A stretch of DNA of 64,000 bases from Coenobita brevimanus. Taxonomy: Eukaryota; Arthropoda; Malacostraca; Decapoda; Coenobitidae. Below, in pieces: positions 1-16,678 of this stretch (positions are counted from its first letter, which is position 1; each line of letters opens with the position of its first letter). The position numbers were made by a program, and so were the translations under genes. Below the pieces are notes generated by a model. It saw only the letters and a program-made list of their open reading frames with translations, did not search any database and was not told the origin of the DNA. Location of the stretch: assembly GCA_032717465.1 (NCBI GenBank), contig CM064664.1:2744469-2808468 (forward strand), in the 5' to 3' direction.

Positions 1-19
1 AATGTTGTCAAAAAAAAAG

Positions 20-768
20 AAAAAGAAAAAGCTCTATAAGCACAGGACCGGATGGCATCAGCAAGCAACACCCGACATAGGACCAAATAGCATCTAGGCT
101 GTCATAAACACCAGCAGTCACACACACGCACGCTGTAGCATTCCCAGTATTTGAAGACACGGAACAATCATCACTGTACTTAAACCAAATAAAGGCTCAA
201 CTCCCCCTTCTTTTTACAGACCCATAACACTGCTTGGCATAACATCCAAAATAAGTGAATGACTTATTTTCAACAAAGTCACTTCCTTTTGGCTGTTTAC
301 AACATCAGAGCACTGCATCTACAAGCATCTTACTGACTAATCGCGCAAAACGAACATTGAACGGCATCAACTCCATGAGACCTGCTCAACATACTCTTCT
401 CACAGTAGGTGTTATTAGTAAAACCTTGAATGCCATCCAGTGACGCAAACTACATCACTAAGACATACACCACAAATATGGAGAACAAACCCAAACGGTG
501 GTTTGTCAACTATTTATCTTGTAGACAAGCATATGTTACATTGTAGATCGTCATCACGAACGCGAAATTTCCCTATCAGAGTTGCACAGGACTGTATTGT
601 CTCACTCATGGTCTTCAGCCTATGCATGCACGATATTCCCTCACCACAACCACCCACAAACTTTGCCTGGTATGCAGATGACATCACCATAATCACACAC
701 CACATTGCAGACACAGTCTGCACACTGCAACAGGACTACGTCAACACAATGCAGACCTGGGTTAAGGT
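20..768 (+). pseudogene. Jockey-like LINE reverse transcriptase fragment
   Basis: This is part of the ORF2 reverse transcriptase of a non-LTR retrotransposon, which would copy element RNA at the target site. Conceptual translation across several frames gives a GPDGIS motif near base 50, YRPITLLGITSKISE near 220-260, and the catalytic FAWYADDITII block near 660-700. The frame is broken by stops at about 258, 330 and 415, so no active protein is possible. The same family occurs inverted at 34.1-35.8 kb, which carries an almost identical RPITLLGIPSKISE block. The left edge runs to the window edge. The right edge stops near 768, where an unrelated LINE begins. The Jockey clade assignment is from motif similarity only; R1-like is an alternative. 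Confidence 0.75.
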
Positions 769-782
769 GGACAGGAGACTGA

Positions 783-1815
783 AGATCGCTAATCCTCGGA
801 GTGCTAAGCTGGCCTCTTTAGTGGAGGATGAGGAGTTGCGTGTTTTGAATTCCAATGAGATTACATATTTCGATACCCAGGATGGGACATTTACTATAAC
901 TGCTTTGTGCCTGTGCTCGGCTGATGGTCCTTTGGATTTTAACGGGTATGTATGGCAACGACCATATCCCATTACTTTTAAGTGATGTTAAGGGTGGACT
1001 TCAACCTTGCCTTCCTCGCTGGTGCCTGGATAGGACAGACAGGCCACTTTTCATGAAATTAAGTTCCACTCATCATTCTGTCAATGATTTTGGCTGTGCT
1101 AATGAGGCGATGTCATATTTCACTGACATATTGCACTCAGCAGCCCACTATCTATTTCAAGAATAAAAGGTCAGTTTCCTAAACTTCTAGTTCCTTGCTG
1201 GAACCCTAAGTGTAGTTCCGCAGTGACAGCGAAATGAGCCACCTCCTTTTTTCTTTGTTGCCACAGTGGGGATCCTCAGTGTTTGGTGGAGTATTGGAGG
1301 GCACAAGCTCAAGTTTGCCTTGTTTTAAAGAAGGCCAGGCGTTCATCCTAGGTTTCCTCTATTAACCCAAGGGTTTCCCTCACTCAGGTGTGGAACAGGG
1401 TGAGAAAAATATAAGGGAAAATTACTATTCCCTCCCCTCCATTTTAATCTACAGCAGGTGGGAGTGTGGCTGATCCTTTTCCCGTTGCAGTCTAGCTTGT
1501 CAATCATTTTGCCAATGTGTCACAGAAGGAAACAGTCATCTTTGGCATGCCACCGTCGAAACGTAGAGTCTCGAGGTCTCGGTTTTCCCTCCTCTGGGGG
1601 AGAGCCTTACAACGTCCCTTTTTCTGTTTCTGAGTTTCTGGCAGCTTTGTCGCAGTGCCATGATTCTTTTCTTGGCTGTGATGATATTTCTCAAGCTTTC
1701 TTACGTCGCCTGTCTGATGAGTCTTCTGTTTTTGCTGGATCTGGTGTACTGGTGAGCTTCTAGCTTGTTGGGATGTTACCGTACTTATCCCCATCTCCAA
1801 GCTTGGTAAGGACAA
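783..1815 (+). pseudogene. I-like LINE fragment: endonuclease C-terminus to start of RT
   Basis: The fragment encodes the end of an apurinic-type endonuclease and the linker leading into reverse transcriptase. The endonuclease hallmark GNDHIPL is visible near 950-970, in a different frame from the preceding FNGYVW. A basic linker (VPCWNPKCSSAV) follows near 1195-1225. The segment before the fingers domain, FSVSEFLAALSQCHDS, lies near 1620-1670. Frameshifts and stops are frequent. It directly abuts the Jockey-like fragment on its left, so the two decayed insertions have been joined by deletion or nested insertion. It belongs to the same family as the copies at 5.5, 39.6, 47.1, 52.1 and 54.9 kb, but covers a region that those copies lack. 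Confidence 0.65.
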
Positions 1816-2228
1816 TCTATAGGTGACAGATTACACTGGTCGACAAAATGTGAAAAGTGTTATGGTTCTAGTATATTTTGAGATGATTTTAAGTAATATG
1901 AACCTGTAAATTTCGAGTATATCCAATTTTCGCTAGCTCGTCCAGTTTTGAGAACCAGTATAACTTAGGAAAATCTGCTCATGCATGGGAAAATCCGACC
2001 CAACTCTTTTGATAAAGATATGCATATCTTAAAGGAGCTCTTCAGTTAGTTCTTGTGGCGGTTATATCAGTTTCAGATAAGTACCTGAATCACAAGGAAT
2101 TTAGCACCTCAAAGTGAATAAGCCACAGCCAAAAGTCGGGTAAAATTTTCCCACGACCAAGCAGATCGCCTTTTTCTCTCTTTCTTTCATTTTTTTTTCT
2201 AACAATTCCTGCATAGGTAATTTTATAT

Positions 2229-4180
2229 TTGCCACTATTCCATTTCAGATTTTTCTTTATTGCTACAAAATGGCTTGATCTGTGTTGGCATGCATTGCAG
2301 CGCCATAACTATATGAATGCATCAGACACTTTCTGTCACATCTGTGGGCTCTTAACACTTGAAAGCCTGAACAAACCAGTTACAAGGAATGTTAAAGCCG
2401 CTTACAAACATTACTTCGAATGTCCTGTTGGTGATCAGGACAAGAAGTGGGCACCCCATATAGCATGTAAGACCTGAGTAAATCACATGAACTATTGGAT
2501 GCGTGGTAAACCCATCAGGTATGCCTTTCACCGTACCTTTGGTATGGCGCTAAAAAAAGGATCTCTGTACTGACTGCTACTTTTTCCTCACTAGCACCAT
2601 AGGGTATTCAGCGAAAACCCGGTCCGTGATCGAGTACCATAACGAACCTTCTACTATTAGGTCAGTACCACATGACCCTGAGCTTTCAGTTCCAAATCCT
2701 CCACGTACCACAAGTGAATCAGAATTAAGTGAGGAGGAATTGCTGCATGGATGCCGATATTCAACAAGATTTAGAGAGCAAAGAGCCGCATCTCACCAGT
2801 CAGGTAGAGCTGGATGACCTTATATGAGACCTTAACTTGCCCAAGGAGAAAACTGAACTCCTTGGATCTAGACTCAAGCGATGGAACCAGCTACAGATGG
2901 AGTTTGTACCACCACCTTCTGTCGTAGACATCTAGAGCTCTCAGTGTATGTATTTCAAGAAAGACGACATGCTTTGCTACTCTTATGATGTTGTACTGTT
3001 AATGCTACACCTTTGTAAGTCTCGTCCTTATCAAGCAGGAGAATGGCGGTTATTCATTGATTCTGGGAAGAATACACTGAAGGCAGTCCACCTCCATATT
3101 GGATTTTTTTTTTTTTACTTGAGGAACTAGGAACCAAAGGCAACAAGCCCGCAAAACTGTTCCTTCCAAGAGAAAAACAAAATACAAGAGAGAGCCAAAT
3201 TCAAGATCCGATCATTTCGAGATGCCTAGACACACTGCGTTTGAATGACTGGAGATCATAGGAAGCAGGAAATACAGACAGAGGGAGACAGTTCCAGTTA
3301 TCTTCTGTTCCATTTCCGCATGACCATGGAATGAATGAAAGTTTTGAAACTATTACTTTGTTGACTGTTGTTGATTACAAAACACATCAGGGGAACATCT
3401 GTGGGGACCTGAAGGTGATCTGTTTGCTTCTAGGACTTCATCAAGGTTACACAAAGCACATGTGTTTTCTTTGTTTATGGGACAGCAGAGCAGACATTAA
3501 GCATTATACACAGAAGGAATGACCAGTGCTACCGAAAAATGTGACTGGAAGGTTCACCTGACTTCACAAACCTCTTGTTAACCCTAAGAAGGTATTCTAG
3601 CCTCCACTTCATTTGAAACTTGGTGTGATGAAGAACTTTGTGAAGGCGATGGATCAAGACGATGCTGGCTTCCACTGCTAGCTAACGAAGTTCCAAGGCA
3701 TTGTATTTGAGGCCAAAGTAAAGACAAATGTCTTCAGTAGTCTTCAAATTCGTCTTATACTCATGATCATGAATTTGTAAAGAGCCTATTTGAGCTGGAA
3801 AGCCGTGCCTGGGAGAGCTTCGTGGTTCTTTCCAAGAATTGCGTAGGAAACTTTCGAGCATCGAATTATGAGGACCTTGTGAACAAGATGTTGAAGAGTT
3901 ACCATCCACTCAGAGATCGAAAGTCACACAAGACACATTACTTCCATTCTCATTTGGACTTCTTTCCCTTTAATCTTGGCCACGTCAGTGATGAACATGG
4001 TGGAAACTTTCACCAGGAAATTGTCATGATGGAGACCCGATATCAAGGCCGATTCATTCCAAACGTGATGGGTGATTATTGCTAGACTTTACGGTGTGAA
4101 AGTACTTGCTCCTACAAACGCAAAAGCAAAGTGCTGAAGCACTTCTAATATGCAAATGTCTTGTAAGATTGTTTTGTAGA
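2229..4180 (+). pseudogene. Decayed copy of an uncharacterised repeat-protein family (SDEHG...RYQG type)
   Basis: Translation in shifting frames gives a long protein of no known function. It has a cysteine-bearing N-terminus (FCHICGLLTLESLNK near 2330, GDQDKKWAPHIACKT near 2435), then an RSVPHDPELSVPNPP block with an acidic stretch (2655-2750). A GEWRLFIDSGKNTLKAVHL block follows at 3040-3095, then GNICGDLKVICLLLGLHQGY at 3390-3450 with a CFLCLWDSR motif. The C-terminal block DFFPFNLGHVSDEHGGNFHQ lies at 3955-4015, followed by ETRYQG near 4040. From memory, multi-copy proteins with this order of blocks occur in many arthropod and fish genomes without an assigned function. This copy has many stops and frameshifts and is interrupted by a CR1 fragment at 3105-3298. 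Family identity is fairly secure; function is unknown. Confidence 0.75.
3105..3298 (-). mobile_element. CR1 LINE 3' end, inserted in the SDEHG-family copy
   Basis: The segment closely matches the 3' end of the CR1 element at 52.5 kb. Shared landmarks are a T-run, then AACCAAAGGC, GAGAGCCAAATTCAAGATCC, ACACACTGCGTTT and GGGAGACAGTTCC. It is 5'-truncated, as is usual for LINE insertions. The host reading frame stops at its left edge (after VHLHIG) and resumes at its right edge (SSVPFPHDHGMNESFE), so the CR1 fragment is younger than the host copy. No target duplication could be read with confidence. Confidence 0.8.
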
Positions 4181-4439
4181 CATCACTTTGAGCTTAGTAA
4201 AGTTTAATATTATTTTATGTGACAAATAGACTTGTTACACTTATTTAACGACTTTGCACGTTTCAAGAAATTTTCACATTTATGATGTACTATGCCAAGG
4301 TATCATGATAACCAGATTTAAGGGTCAGATATAAAATCGGGGGTACCGAATTGGTTAGACACAGTTGAGAACAAGTGAATGAAGTATTGCCACGCAGTAC
4401 AAATTCCCTTACCAGATGATAACCATACGTATGTAATTG

Positions 4440-4564
4440 ACTTTGGGAGTAGATGGCTGGTTGTTCCGCGCGACACACCGTCATGATATGAGGAACAGTT
4501 GTTTGAAGTTATATCATAATCTGTCCAGGCATGTGCAAGTTACTGAGCAGACACGAATATACTG
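4440..4564 (+). repeat. Duplicated segment, left copy
   Basis: This segment shares GGGAGTAGATGGCTGGTTGTT, the GCGACAC and ATCTGTCCA blocks, and GTTACTGAGC..GACACGAA, with 5297-5420. The two copies are diverged and in the same orientation. They are separated by the TIR element at 4576-5242. Confidence 0.75.
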
Positions 4565-4575
4565 TAGGTATGGCT

Positions 4576-4732
4576 AGGGTTGCCATACGTCCAGATTTTC
4601 CCGGACACGTCCTGCATTTAGATACCAAAATATTCGTCCGAGAGGAATTATGAATTATCTGGAAGTCCGAAATTTCAGCTTCCATCACTTTTTGTCGAAA
4701 AATTTTATATACCATTATTAAACTCTGTAATG

Positions 4733-4797
<65 letters not shown>

Positions 4798-5242
4798 TCG
4801 TTGTTTTCAACAGCTGGTAAGTGTTGTCAAGTTGGCTGGTTTAGCGCTAGTAGCTAGCTAAAATGTCCTTTCGTTTCATCTTGTTCAGCCACGATTTTTT
4901 TTTTTCATACTTTGTGCTGTTATAGGCATAAAATAAATGGTAATTGCACACAATTATTGGCTCAGCTTTCATAGCATTTGCTATTCTTATGATCTTATCC
5001 TGCATGTAAGGCGCTTCAGCATTTTCCAGTCATAAACTAGCCAATTCTGTACTTTGCCTGTTGTCAAGTATACTCTAAAAAGATTAAAGATTGTGGCACA
5101 GTACAGCAGTACTAGTATACCTATCTATCTATCTATCAAGGTTTCATAACGCCAAAGCCGTGTGTTGGGGCGGGGGGGGGGGGGAGAGCATGGGTTTCAG
5201 TGGTGGCGTCCTGTATTTTGACTGTACAGATATGGCAACCCT
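4576..5242. mobile_element. Non-autonomous TIR DNA transposon, 667 bp, with 10-bp target duplication
   Basis: The ends are a perfect 12-bp inverted repeat, AGGGTTGCCATA at 4576-4587 and TATGGCAACCCT at 5231-5242. They are flanked by identical direct repeats AGGTATGGCT (4566-4575 and 5243-5252). No transposase is encoded. The interior holds a 60-bp (GA)n tract, a T-run, a short CTAT repeat and a G-run. A 9-10 bp duplication fits Mutator-like elements; if the true target duplication is the inner 8 bp, a hAT-type element would also fit. It landed near the junction of a duplicated segment. Confidence 0.8.
4735..4794. repeat. (GA)n microsatellite
   Basis: Thirty uninterrupted GA units lie inside the TIR element. 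Confidence 0.98.
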
Positions 5243-5296
5243 AGGTATGGCTGTTAAGTATGAGAGCACCGACCTTGTATGAGCCCCAAGTGTGGC

Positions 5297-5420
5297 CTTG
5301 ATCTTGGGAGTAGATGGCTGGTTGTTACACGCGACACTCCACATGGTATGGGGAACAACTGGGTGAAGGTATGTAAAAATCTGTCCATGGATGTGAAAGT
5401 TACAGAGCGGACACGAAATA
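5297..5420 (+). repeat. Duplicated segment, right copy
   Basis: This is the second copy of the 4440-4564 segment. It continues into a GGCGGGCTGACGGACGGA tract not present in the left copy. It lies 45 bp beyond the target duplication of the TIR element. Confidence 0.75.
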
Positions 5421-5529
5421 GCAGGCGGGCTGACGGACGGACTGCTGTACTGCCGCACAGATGGAACTGCGCAAACCTATAGTCACTGACCTGTTTGACT
5501 GTAGGGGACTAATAAATCAGAATCATTTT

Positions 5530-7935
5530 CGCTGTTAACCAGTGTTATCGGCCCATTTCTCTATTTCATTTATATGTAAGGTCTTGGAAAAGATGACCAA
5601 TGGTCAGCTTGTGTGGTTTGGGAGAGAGGTGACGTCTTACTCTCTGTCCGGTATGGTTTTCGTAAAACGCGGTCGACTTCTGACGTCTTACTGTCCTTGG
5701 AATCTTCTGTCTGTGAGGCTTTCTCCACTAACCAACACCAGGTCACAGTCTTCTTCGATCTAGAGAAGACATATGACACTGCTTGGCATCATGGCATTTT
5801 ACTTTCTCTTCTTGAGATTGGTCTTCGTAGGCGCTTGCCCATTTTTAATTCAGCAGTTTTAATTTCACCATTTTTTATGGGTCCGAGTGGGGAGGGGACA
5901 TGCTTTCTAATGCCTGTGCACTTCAAGATGGGATGCCACAGGGAAGCATATTCGGTGTTACTCTTTTTGCTGTGGCCATCAACAGTTTAATCAATGTACT
6001 CCCAGATGGAGCAAGTAGCTCACTATATGTGGATTATCTTTCAATTTCTGCCACTGAATTTTGAATGTCTCTGGTTGAGAGGAGGTTCCAGCTGGCTCTT
6101 ATCGACTCTCCCAGTGGGCTGAGTCACTTGGTTTCTGTTTTTCTTCTACGAAAACAGTGACTATGCATTCTTGTAATCTTCGTGGGGTTCACCCAGACCC
6201 TGACCTATATCTCTATGGTTGAAGAATTTCCTGTATAGAAGAGATCCGGTTTTGGGCCTTGTTTTTGATAGGCAACTGGCCTGGATTTCTCATTTCTTTA
6301 TGTTCAGGAAACCTTGAGAGTCTTGAGGGTTTTGGATCATACCTCTTGGGGTGCTAACCATCAGACCCTCTTCTACTTTCATTGATCCCTTATTCTTTCT
6401 CAACCTGAATATGAGTGTGAGGTCTATTCCTCTGATACAGATGCCCATCTCCGGTTGTTAGATTCGGTGCATCATGCAGGTATTCATGTAGCAAATGGGG
6501 AATTCAACTCATCCCCAGTTTCTGTTTTGTAGGTGGATACTGATACCGTCTTTTTTATATTTTTGCAAGTCACTGATGATGAGGTATTGATATCATCTTC
6601 ACCTCCCAGACACAGTACTCTGTGCCATGATTTCCCAGGATTCCCGATCTTCCGTTTATGACACTCTAGTTTCCCAAAGCCCTTTGGTTACAGGGTGCAG
6701 TCATAATAACTGCACCCTGTAACCAAATGTCTCTGTGATCCTAGGCTGACAGTTTGTCTGCAATGGATCCCAATGGTGGGTTTTTGGCTATAACTACTTT
6801 GTGTGACATTCTGTATGTCAGTTGTTGGTAAAAAGAGCTCCCTTCCCTCTCAGATTTCCCACTTTCTCTCCCTTTTTAGAACATGCTGTTACTCATGAAG
6901 CCTCTGTCCCAGTCTATATTGATGGATCGAAGGTTGATACTGGAGTATGCATGATGTCGTCTTCCCTTCCATTAGTTGGGATGGTAGCCTTCCTGGTAGT
7001 GTTTCAGTATTTACGGTGGAACAGACTACAATTTTCATTGCCCTCAAAATCATTTTTACTATCTCCCAGTCTGTTTTTGTGATTTTAAGTGACTTCACAT
7101 TGGTGTATCTGCACTGGAGTCTTTTAATTCATCTCACCCACTGGTTTAACCAATTTTAGAGTGGCTTTACTTGCTTGGCCATCATGGCCATCTTGTGGGG
7201 TTTTGTTGTTTTCCTGCCCATATGGGAGTGTCCAGGAATGTGCCAGCTGATCTGCTGGATGAGGTAGCATCAGCTTGCTCCTTGCTTCTGTGGGATCCAG
7301 TTCTCCTCTGCATTAGCTGCCTGCACATGATTTTTTACCCTTTTTTGCTGGGCAGATTCGGTGTTGTTGGCAAGATGGCTGGGACGCGGTGAAACCTAAC
7401 AAGCTGCATGCTATTCGTGGCAAGGTTGGCTCCTTCACTTATCGAGGCTTGTCTCTCCGGTGGAAGACCGCTTATGCCAGTTGCGAATTGGTCACAAATG
7501 GTTCTCTCATGTAATTTAAATGGAGGGCATTTCCCCTCCTTTCTGTGATCGCATGGTTCCCCTGACTGGTCGGCACTTGCTTGTGGAGTGCCCCAGGCTT
7601 GGGAATGTATGAGGATGGCTCGTACCGTCTTTCGTCGGTGCTTGGGAAGGTTGCTTGTTATATAGGAGGGGGAACTCTCAGTTTTATGGATACAGATTGA
7701 CTGCTTCATAAGATTTAATATTCGATGTTGTTTATGTTTTTAGCATACAGTGTTTCTGTTTTGGTGTTTTTAGTGATTTTTTTTATATTTTTCTGTGTTT
7801 TTAATGTTTCTGTTTTTATCTGTGTTTGTGAGACTTGTTTGCTGTTGTCTCTCTTGTTGTCTTTTGCCCTTGTGTCTGGCGGCATATGACCCGGGCAGCT
7901 GTGCCACCAGGTTTTATTTCGTTTAACCTATCAGC
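5530..7935 (+). pseudogene. I-like LINE copy: RT, RNase H and 3' UTR
   Basis: This is a 5'-truncated non-LTR retrotransposon. The RT begins near VIGPF..FICKVLEKMTNGQL (5550). It continues with YGFRKTRSTSDVLLSLES (5650-5710), VTVFFDLEKTYDTAWHHGIL (5745-5805, first catalytic Asp block) and MPQGSIFGVTLFAVAINS (5930-5985). The catalytic YVDD box is mutated to YVDY (near 6030). An RNase H domain after RT is marked by VPVYIDGSKVDTGV (6908-6950) and a C-terminal zinc-finger-like tail around 7480-7600. The 3' UTR ends in the family signature GGCGGCATATGACCCGGGCA (near 7880). RT followed by RNase H places it in the I group by domain order. Stops, frameshifts and a local inverted duplication at 6683-6727 make it inactive. 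Confidence 0.85.
6683..6727. repeat. Perfect 19-bp inverted repeat inside the LINE
   Basis: The arms TTTGGTTACAGGGTGCAGT (6683-6701) and its exact reverse complement (6709-6727) flank a 7-nt loop, CATAATA. The sister LINE copy at 47.84 kb has only the first arm, so the second arm arose by inverted duplication in this copy. Confidence 0.95.
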
Positions 7936-8159
7936 CATTGGTGTTTCTCGGAATGTGATCTTCTGAATGTGGAAGAGATACTGGGAGAAAGGTGGATACT
8001 CAAGAAAGCCATACCAAAATTGACGAAGGCTAACACCTAGGGAAGACTGGCATCCGCGATTGCTTGCACTTAGAAACCACCAGTCTACCACCCGAACACT
8101 GGGTTATGACTTCCCGATGTCTACAAATGTCAGAATATTAAACCAAACTGGGTAACAGA

Positions 8160-8870
8160 TTGCGTGAAGAAAACTTGTGAAGTCATTTTCCAGCTTGAAG
8201 TCCTCTGCTCACCCATGAACACCGTGCTCAACGACCTATGTTTGCAAGAAAGCAACAGTATTGACAACTTTGTCACAAGGGAACCAGTTTTGTTTCTTGA
8301 TGAGAACAAAGCCATCATTTCCACTTGTGATGGCCGTATGAGAATAGGGTCCAAAAATTCACCTGTGACAGGTGTGTGATAGTATGGAGAACTACAACAG
8401 AATGGTACACTAACTGCAACATCGTCGAGTATGACCGTTACAGTGGAGGCTCAGTCATGTTGTGGCTGGTGTATCTCAAGAGGGGTGTATCAGCCTGCAT
8501 GTTGTCTAAGGTGGTACTTTGGCAGCACAGAGGTACAGTACAGACACTACATTCTACAGTCATTGTTCTACCTTTTGTCGGTGCGATGAGAGAGGATTTC
8601 ACTCTTATACATGATGATAATAAATTACACACAGCTATGTTTACTGTTGCATTTTTGGAAGACGAGAGAACTAAGGTGAAGAACTTGCCACCAAGGTTCC
8701 TTGACCTAACTACAACTGAACACCTCTTGGACATGGCGCTTAGGAGTTTTTCAGCCATGCACAACCATTCACAAACCCTGCAGGCTTCGTGCAAGAACAC
8801 CCAAAGTCGACATCAAGCGGTTAATTGGGAACATGCCAATGGGATACAGAAAGTGTATACAGGCTAGGGA
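8160..8870 (+). pseudogene. Tc1/mariner-family transposase remnant
   Basis: Translation gives the catalytic half of a Tc1-like DDE transposase in two frames. PVLFLDENKAIISTCDGRMR (8285-8345) carries the first catalytic Asp region. After a frameshift near 8370 come VWRTTTEWY, EYDRYSGGSVMLW (8425-8465, the conserved GGGSVMVWG-type block), FTLIHDDNKLHTA (8600-8640, second Asp) and TTTEHL (near 8715, in the position of the conserved PIEH Glu). The spacing from the second Asp to the Glu is about 34 residues, as expected for DD34E. The N-terminal DNA-binding half was not found. The copy lies in what would be the large intron after the last visible exon of IR gene B. Confidence 0.85.
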
Positions 8871-9270
8871 AGGCCATACACATTACGGAAAATATGCTAT
8901 CAGTATTCCATGAGGTGTTCGAGTTAACTGTAGCTTGACTTTTTCCTCTGAGCTTCAAGCCACTTTCCTCTCTGAGGATGTTAGCTCTGCGATCGTTAAA
9001 TACTGTCGATATTAATCCTTACCATTTTTCGTGGCTACTTGTGGACATGCGATTACACTTCTTCCCATGTATTGCATATATATTTTTCTCAATATAAAGA
9101 ACACACCACTTACTAATGTGCTTCCTTATACTGAAATGAACTATATCTCATTTGGACGGACGTGCATGGGATATTTTGATAGTTTTTCCTATAGGTTAAT
9201 AAAATTGTCATCTGATAGACTACAATAAGCCATACTTATTTCTAAATGGGAATACAGAGTTCATTCTCAC

Positions 9271-14512
<5,242 letters not shown>

Positions 14513-14602
14513 CTGGAAAACATGTTAATATCCCCCCTTAATAGATTCCCAGTGGCGCTAAATTATTACCAAATGCATATGTTCCTTGTCACTTCCTGAA
14601 CG

Positions 14603-14604
<2 letters not shown>

Positions 14605-14639
<35 letters not shown>
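14605..14639. repeat. Poly(A) run
   Basis: Thirty-five A residues in an intron. No adjacent retroelement body was recognised. Confidence 0.95.
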
Positions 14640-14642
<3 letters not shown>

Positions 14643-14825
14643 GACTCTCCCTTCCTTCCTCCCTCCTTCCAGCTCACTCACCTCCATTCACCAAGTCAGT
14701 CTTTCCATTCGCTCCACTTGGCCATATCATCTCGTGGACCTCCTAGCACTTCCCAGCACGTCCACATCAACTGTCCCTGTCGGTATGTAATTCGACGCAC
14801 TCATCTCAGGTAACTGATTTTCACT

Positions 14826-14828
<3 letters not shown>

Positions 14829-14877
<49 letters not shown>
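14829..14877. repeat. (CA)n microsatellite
   Basis: About 24 CA units in sequence upstream of the first firmly placed IR gene B exon. Confidence 0.98.
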
Positions 14878-14878
<1 letters not shown>

Positions 14879-15179
14879 TTATTCTCGAAAGGTTTAATTA
14901 CCCTAATGGTTGTTCTCAGTGATGTGGCTGAGTTTATAGCAGAAAATTTAAGTTTGCATCATTGATATGTCCCTTGTGTGACTCGTAATCCATAAGGTAT
15001 GCAAGCGATATACCAGGTCCGCATGCGAACAATATACTATATATGTATATTAGTCCAGCATTGCACCTGGGGCACAGTATTTCTACATTGGGGTGTAACA
15101 GTAAACCAATTACGCTGAGTGCTTCTGTGTTCCCGGGTTAGGTAATTTATTGACGAGATACTTTATGCTCACATCCATT

Positions 15180-15395
15180 ATCTCTTCAACAACGATCTTT
15201 TTTTAATCTTCGATATATTTTATTTTCGTTATGTGTTGCCATAGTTCTTAAGAAAGAATAGTCTTTTTGGTGTTTGTTTTATTTTTTTACTTGATTTCCT
15301 TTATCATGTTGGCTCTGATTCTCTTTGTTGTGTGTTTCACTGTTTTCCGGCGGCTCTGGCAGTTGCGTCGCCAGCTATAAGTTAATCATTCATGA
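15180..15395 (+). mobile_element. Decayed 3' end of an I-like LINE
   Basis: The T-rich 3' UTR ends in CCGGCGGCTCTGGCAGTTGCG then TCGCCAG. This is a worn version of the GGCGGCATATGACCCTGGCA-type signature seen at 7.88, 43.55 and 55.28 kb. No coding part remains. Confidence 0.55.
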
Positions 15396-15698
15396 GAGAC
15401 CTATGGTGGTGATGACTAAGTGGGTATGATTTACAGCCCCTTTGCTAAACGAGGTGTCCTTTCAATCTGAGGACGTAATTTGCATTTTATTGCTACTTCC
15501 AATTATATTCACTTAAGAAGAGCACCTAAGTTGTAAGGGGATTATTAAAGGACGTATGACCATTTGAAAGGCCACTCCTAAACACAGTTATGAGTGATTT
15601 ACGAATAACAAGCCTCTCTTAGAGAGACTATATTCCACTGTTACAACCTGTAAACCAGTCTCGTAAAGTAAAGGAGATGTAAAGGATTTAAAGTTTCA

Positions 15699-16044
15699 AA
15701 AATAGAAAATTGATCATGAGTCAGCCATCTTGGAGTTTTTCAAAATTTCGAGAAGACGGGCATCAACCTCCAATAAGGCCTTACAATCATACAAAATATG
15801 GGAAAATTCCAACAAATATTTTCGGAGATGCTGCGTAGAACGGACGAACGGACGCCGTATGGACGGTCAAAAATAGAAAATTGGTTATAAGTCAGTCATC
15901 TTGGATTATTTAAAACTTCCGAAAAGACAGGCATCAACCTCTTACATGGCCCAAGAGTTTTATAATTTATGAGATAATTCCAACGAATGGTTTCTGAGAT
16001 ACAGCGTGGAACGGACGAACAGTCGCCGTACAGACGGACGAACA
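15699..16044. repeat. Two-copy tandem repeat, about 172-bp unit
   Basis: Units at about 15,699-15,868 and 15,869-16,044 share AAAATAGAAAATTG, GTCAGYCATCTTGGA, GGCATCAACCTC, TTCCAACRAAT and a GGACGAAC..CGCCGTA end. They differ at many positions. No function can be assigned. Confidence 0.85.
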
Positions 16045-16583
16045 TGACCTAACCTAAGATTCCACTTCGTGAGAAACTAAGTGTAAAAACAAAGAAAAAG
16101 TCCTGGGTAGTGAACAGGATAAGCTCATTTGACAGAAACAGTAATACAGTGTGAAAAAAAGTCACCGCAATGAACTGGTTAACGGGCAAGATCCCTTACC
16201 TGAAAGTAACTATACCCATTCCAAGCATGAGGAACTGTTACTTAAATTCAGACAGTTTTATATAATGTTGGAATAATCTCGCTCTGAAAAGGCTAGCAAC
16301 GGTCTCCAATAAAATTTCACTCTGGAGTCTTCCCATGTTAATCCTTTAGAACCAGGAGTATAACGAAAATTACGTCTTTGGGCTGGAGGGGTTAAATCAG
16401 CTGTGGTCTCTGGCTGCTTTTACATCAAACGTGTCGAGTCAAGTTGATTCATTTTTCATTCCACTTGAGTCAAATCGATCATTTTCGTTCATACCAAGGA
16501 TTGAAACGAGTCAGGTGAGTCAGTACCCAGCCTCATTTCGAGGGGTAATGAACATTCTCTCGCTGATAATTGTTCCTCGGTCG

Positions 16584-16585
<2 letters not shown>
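16045..16585. other. Non-coding, no recognised feature
   Basis: No convincing exon, repeat family or RNA gene was seen here. It is presumably intron or upstream sequence of IR gene B. Confidence 0.5.

Positions 16586-16673
<88 letters not shown>
16586..16673. repeat. (TA)n microsatellite
   Basis: About 44 uninterrupted TA units. Confidence 0.98.
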
Positions 16674-16678
<5 letters not shown>

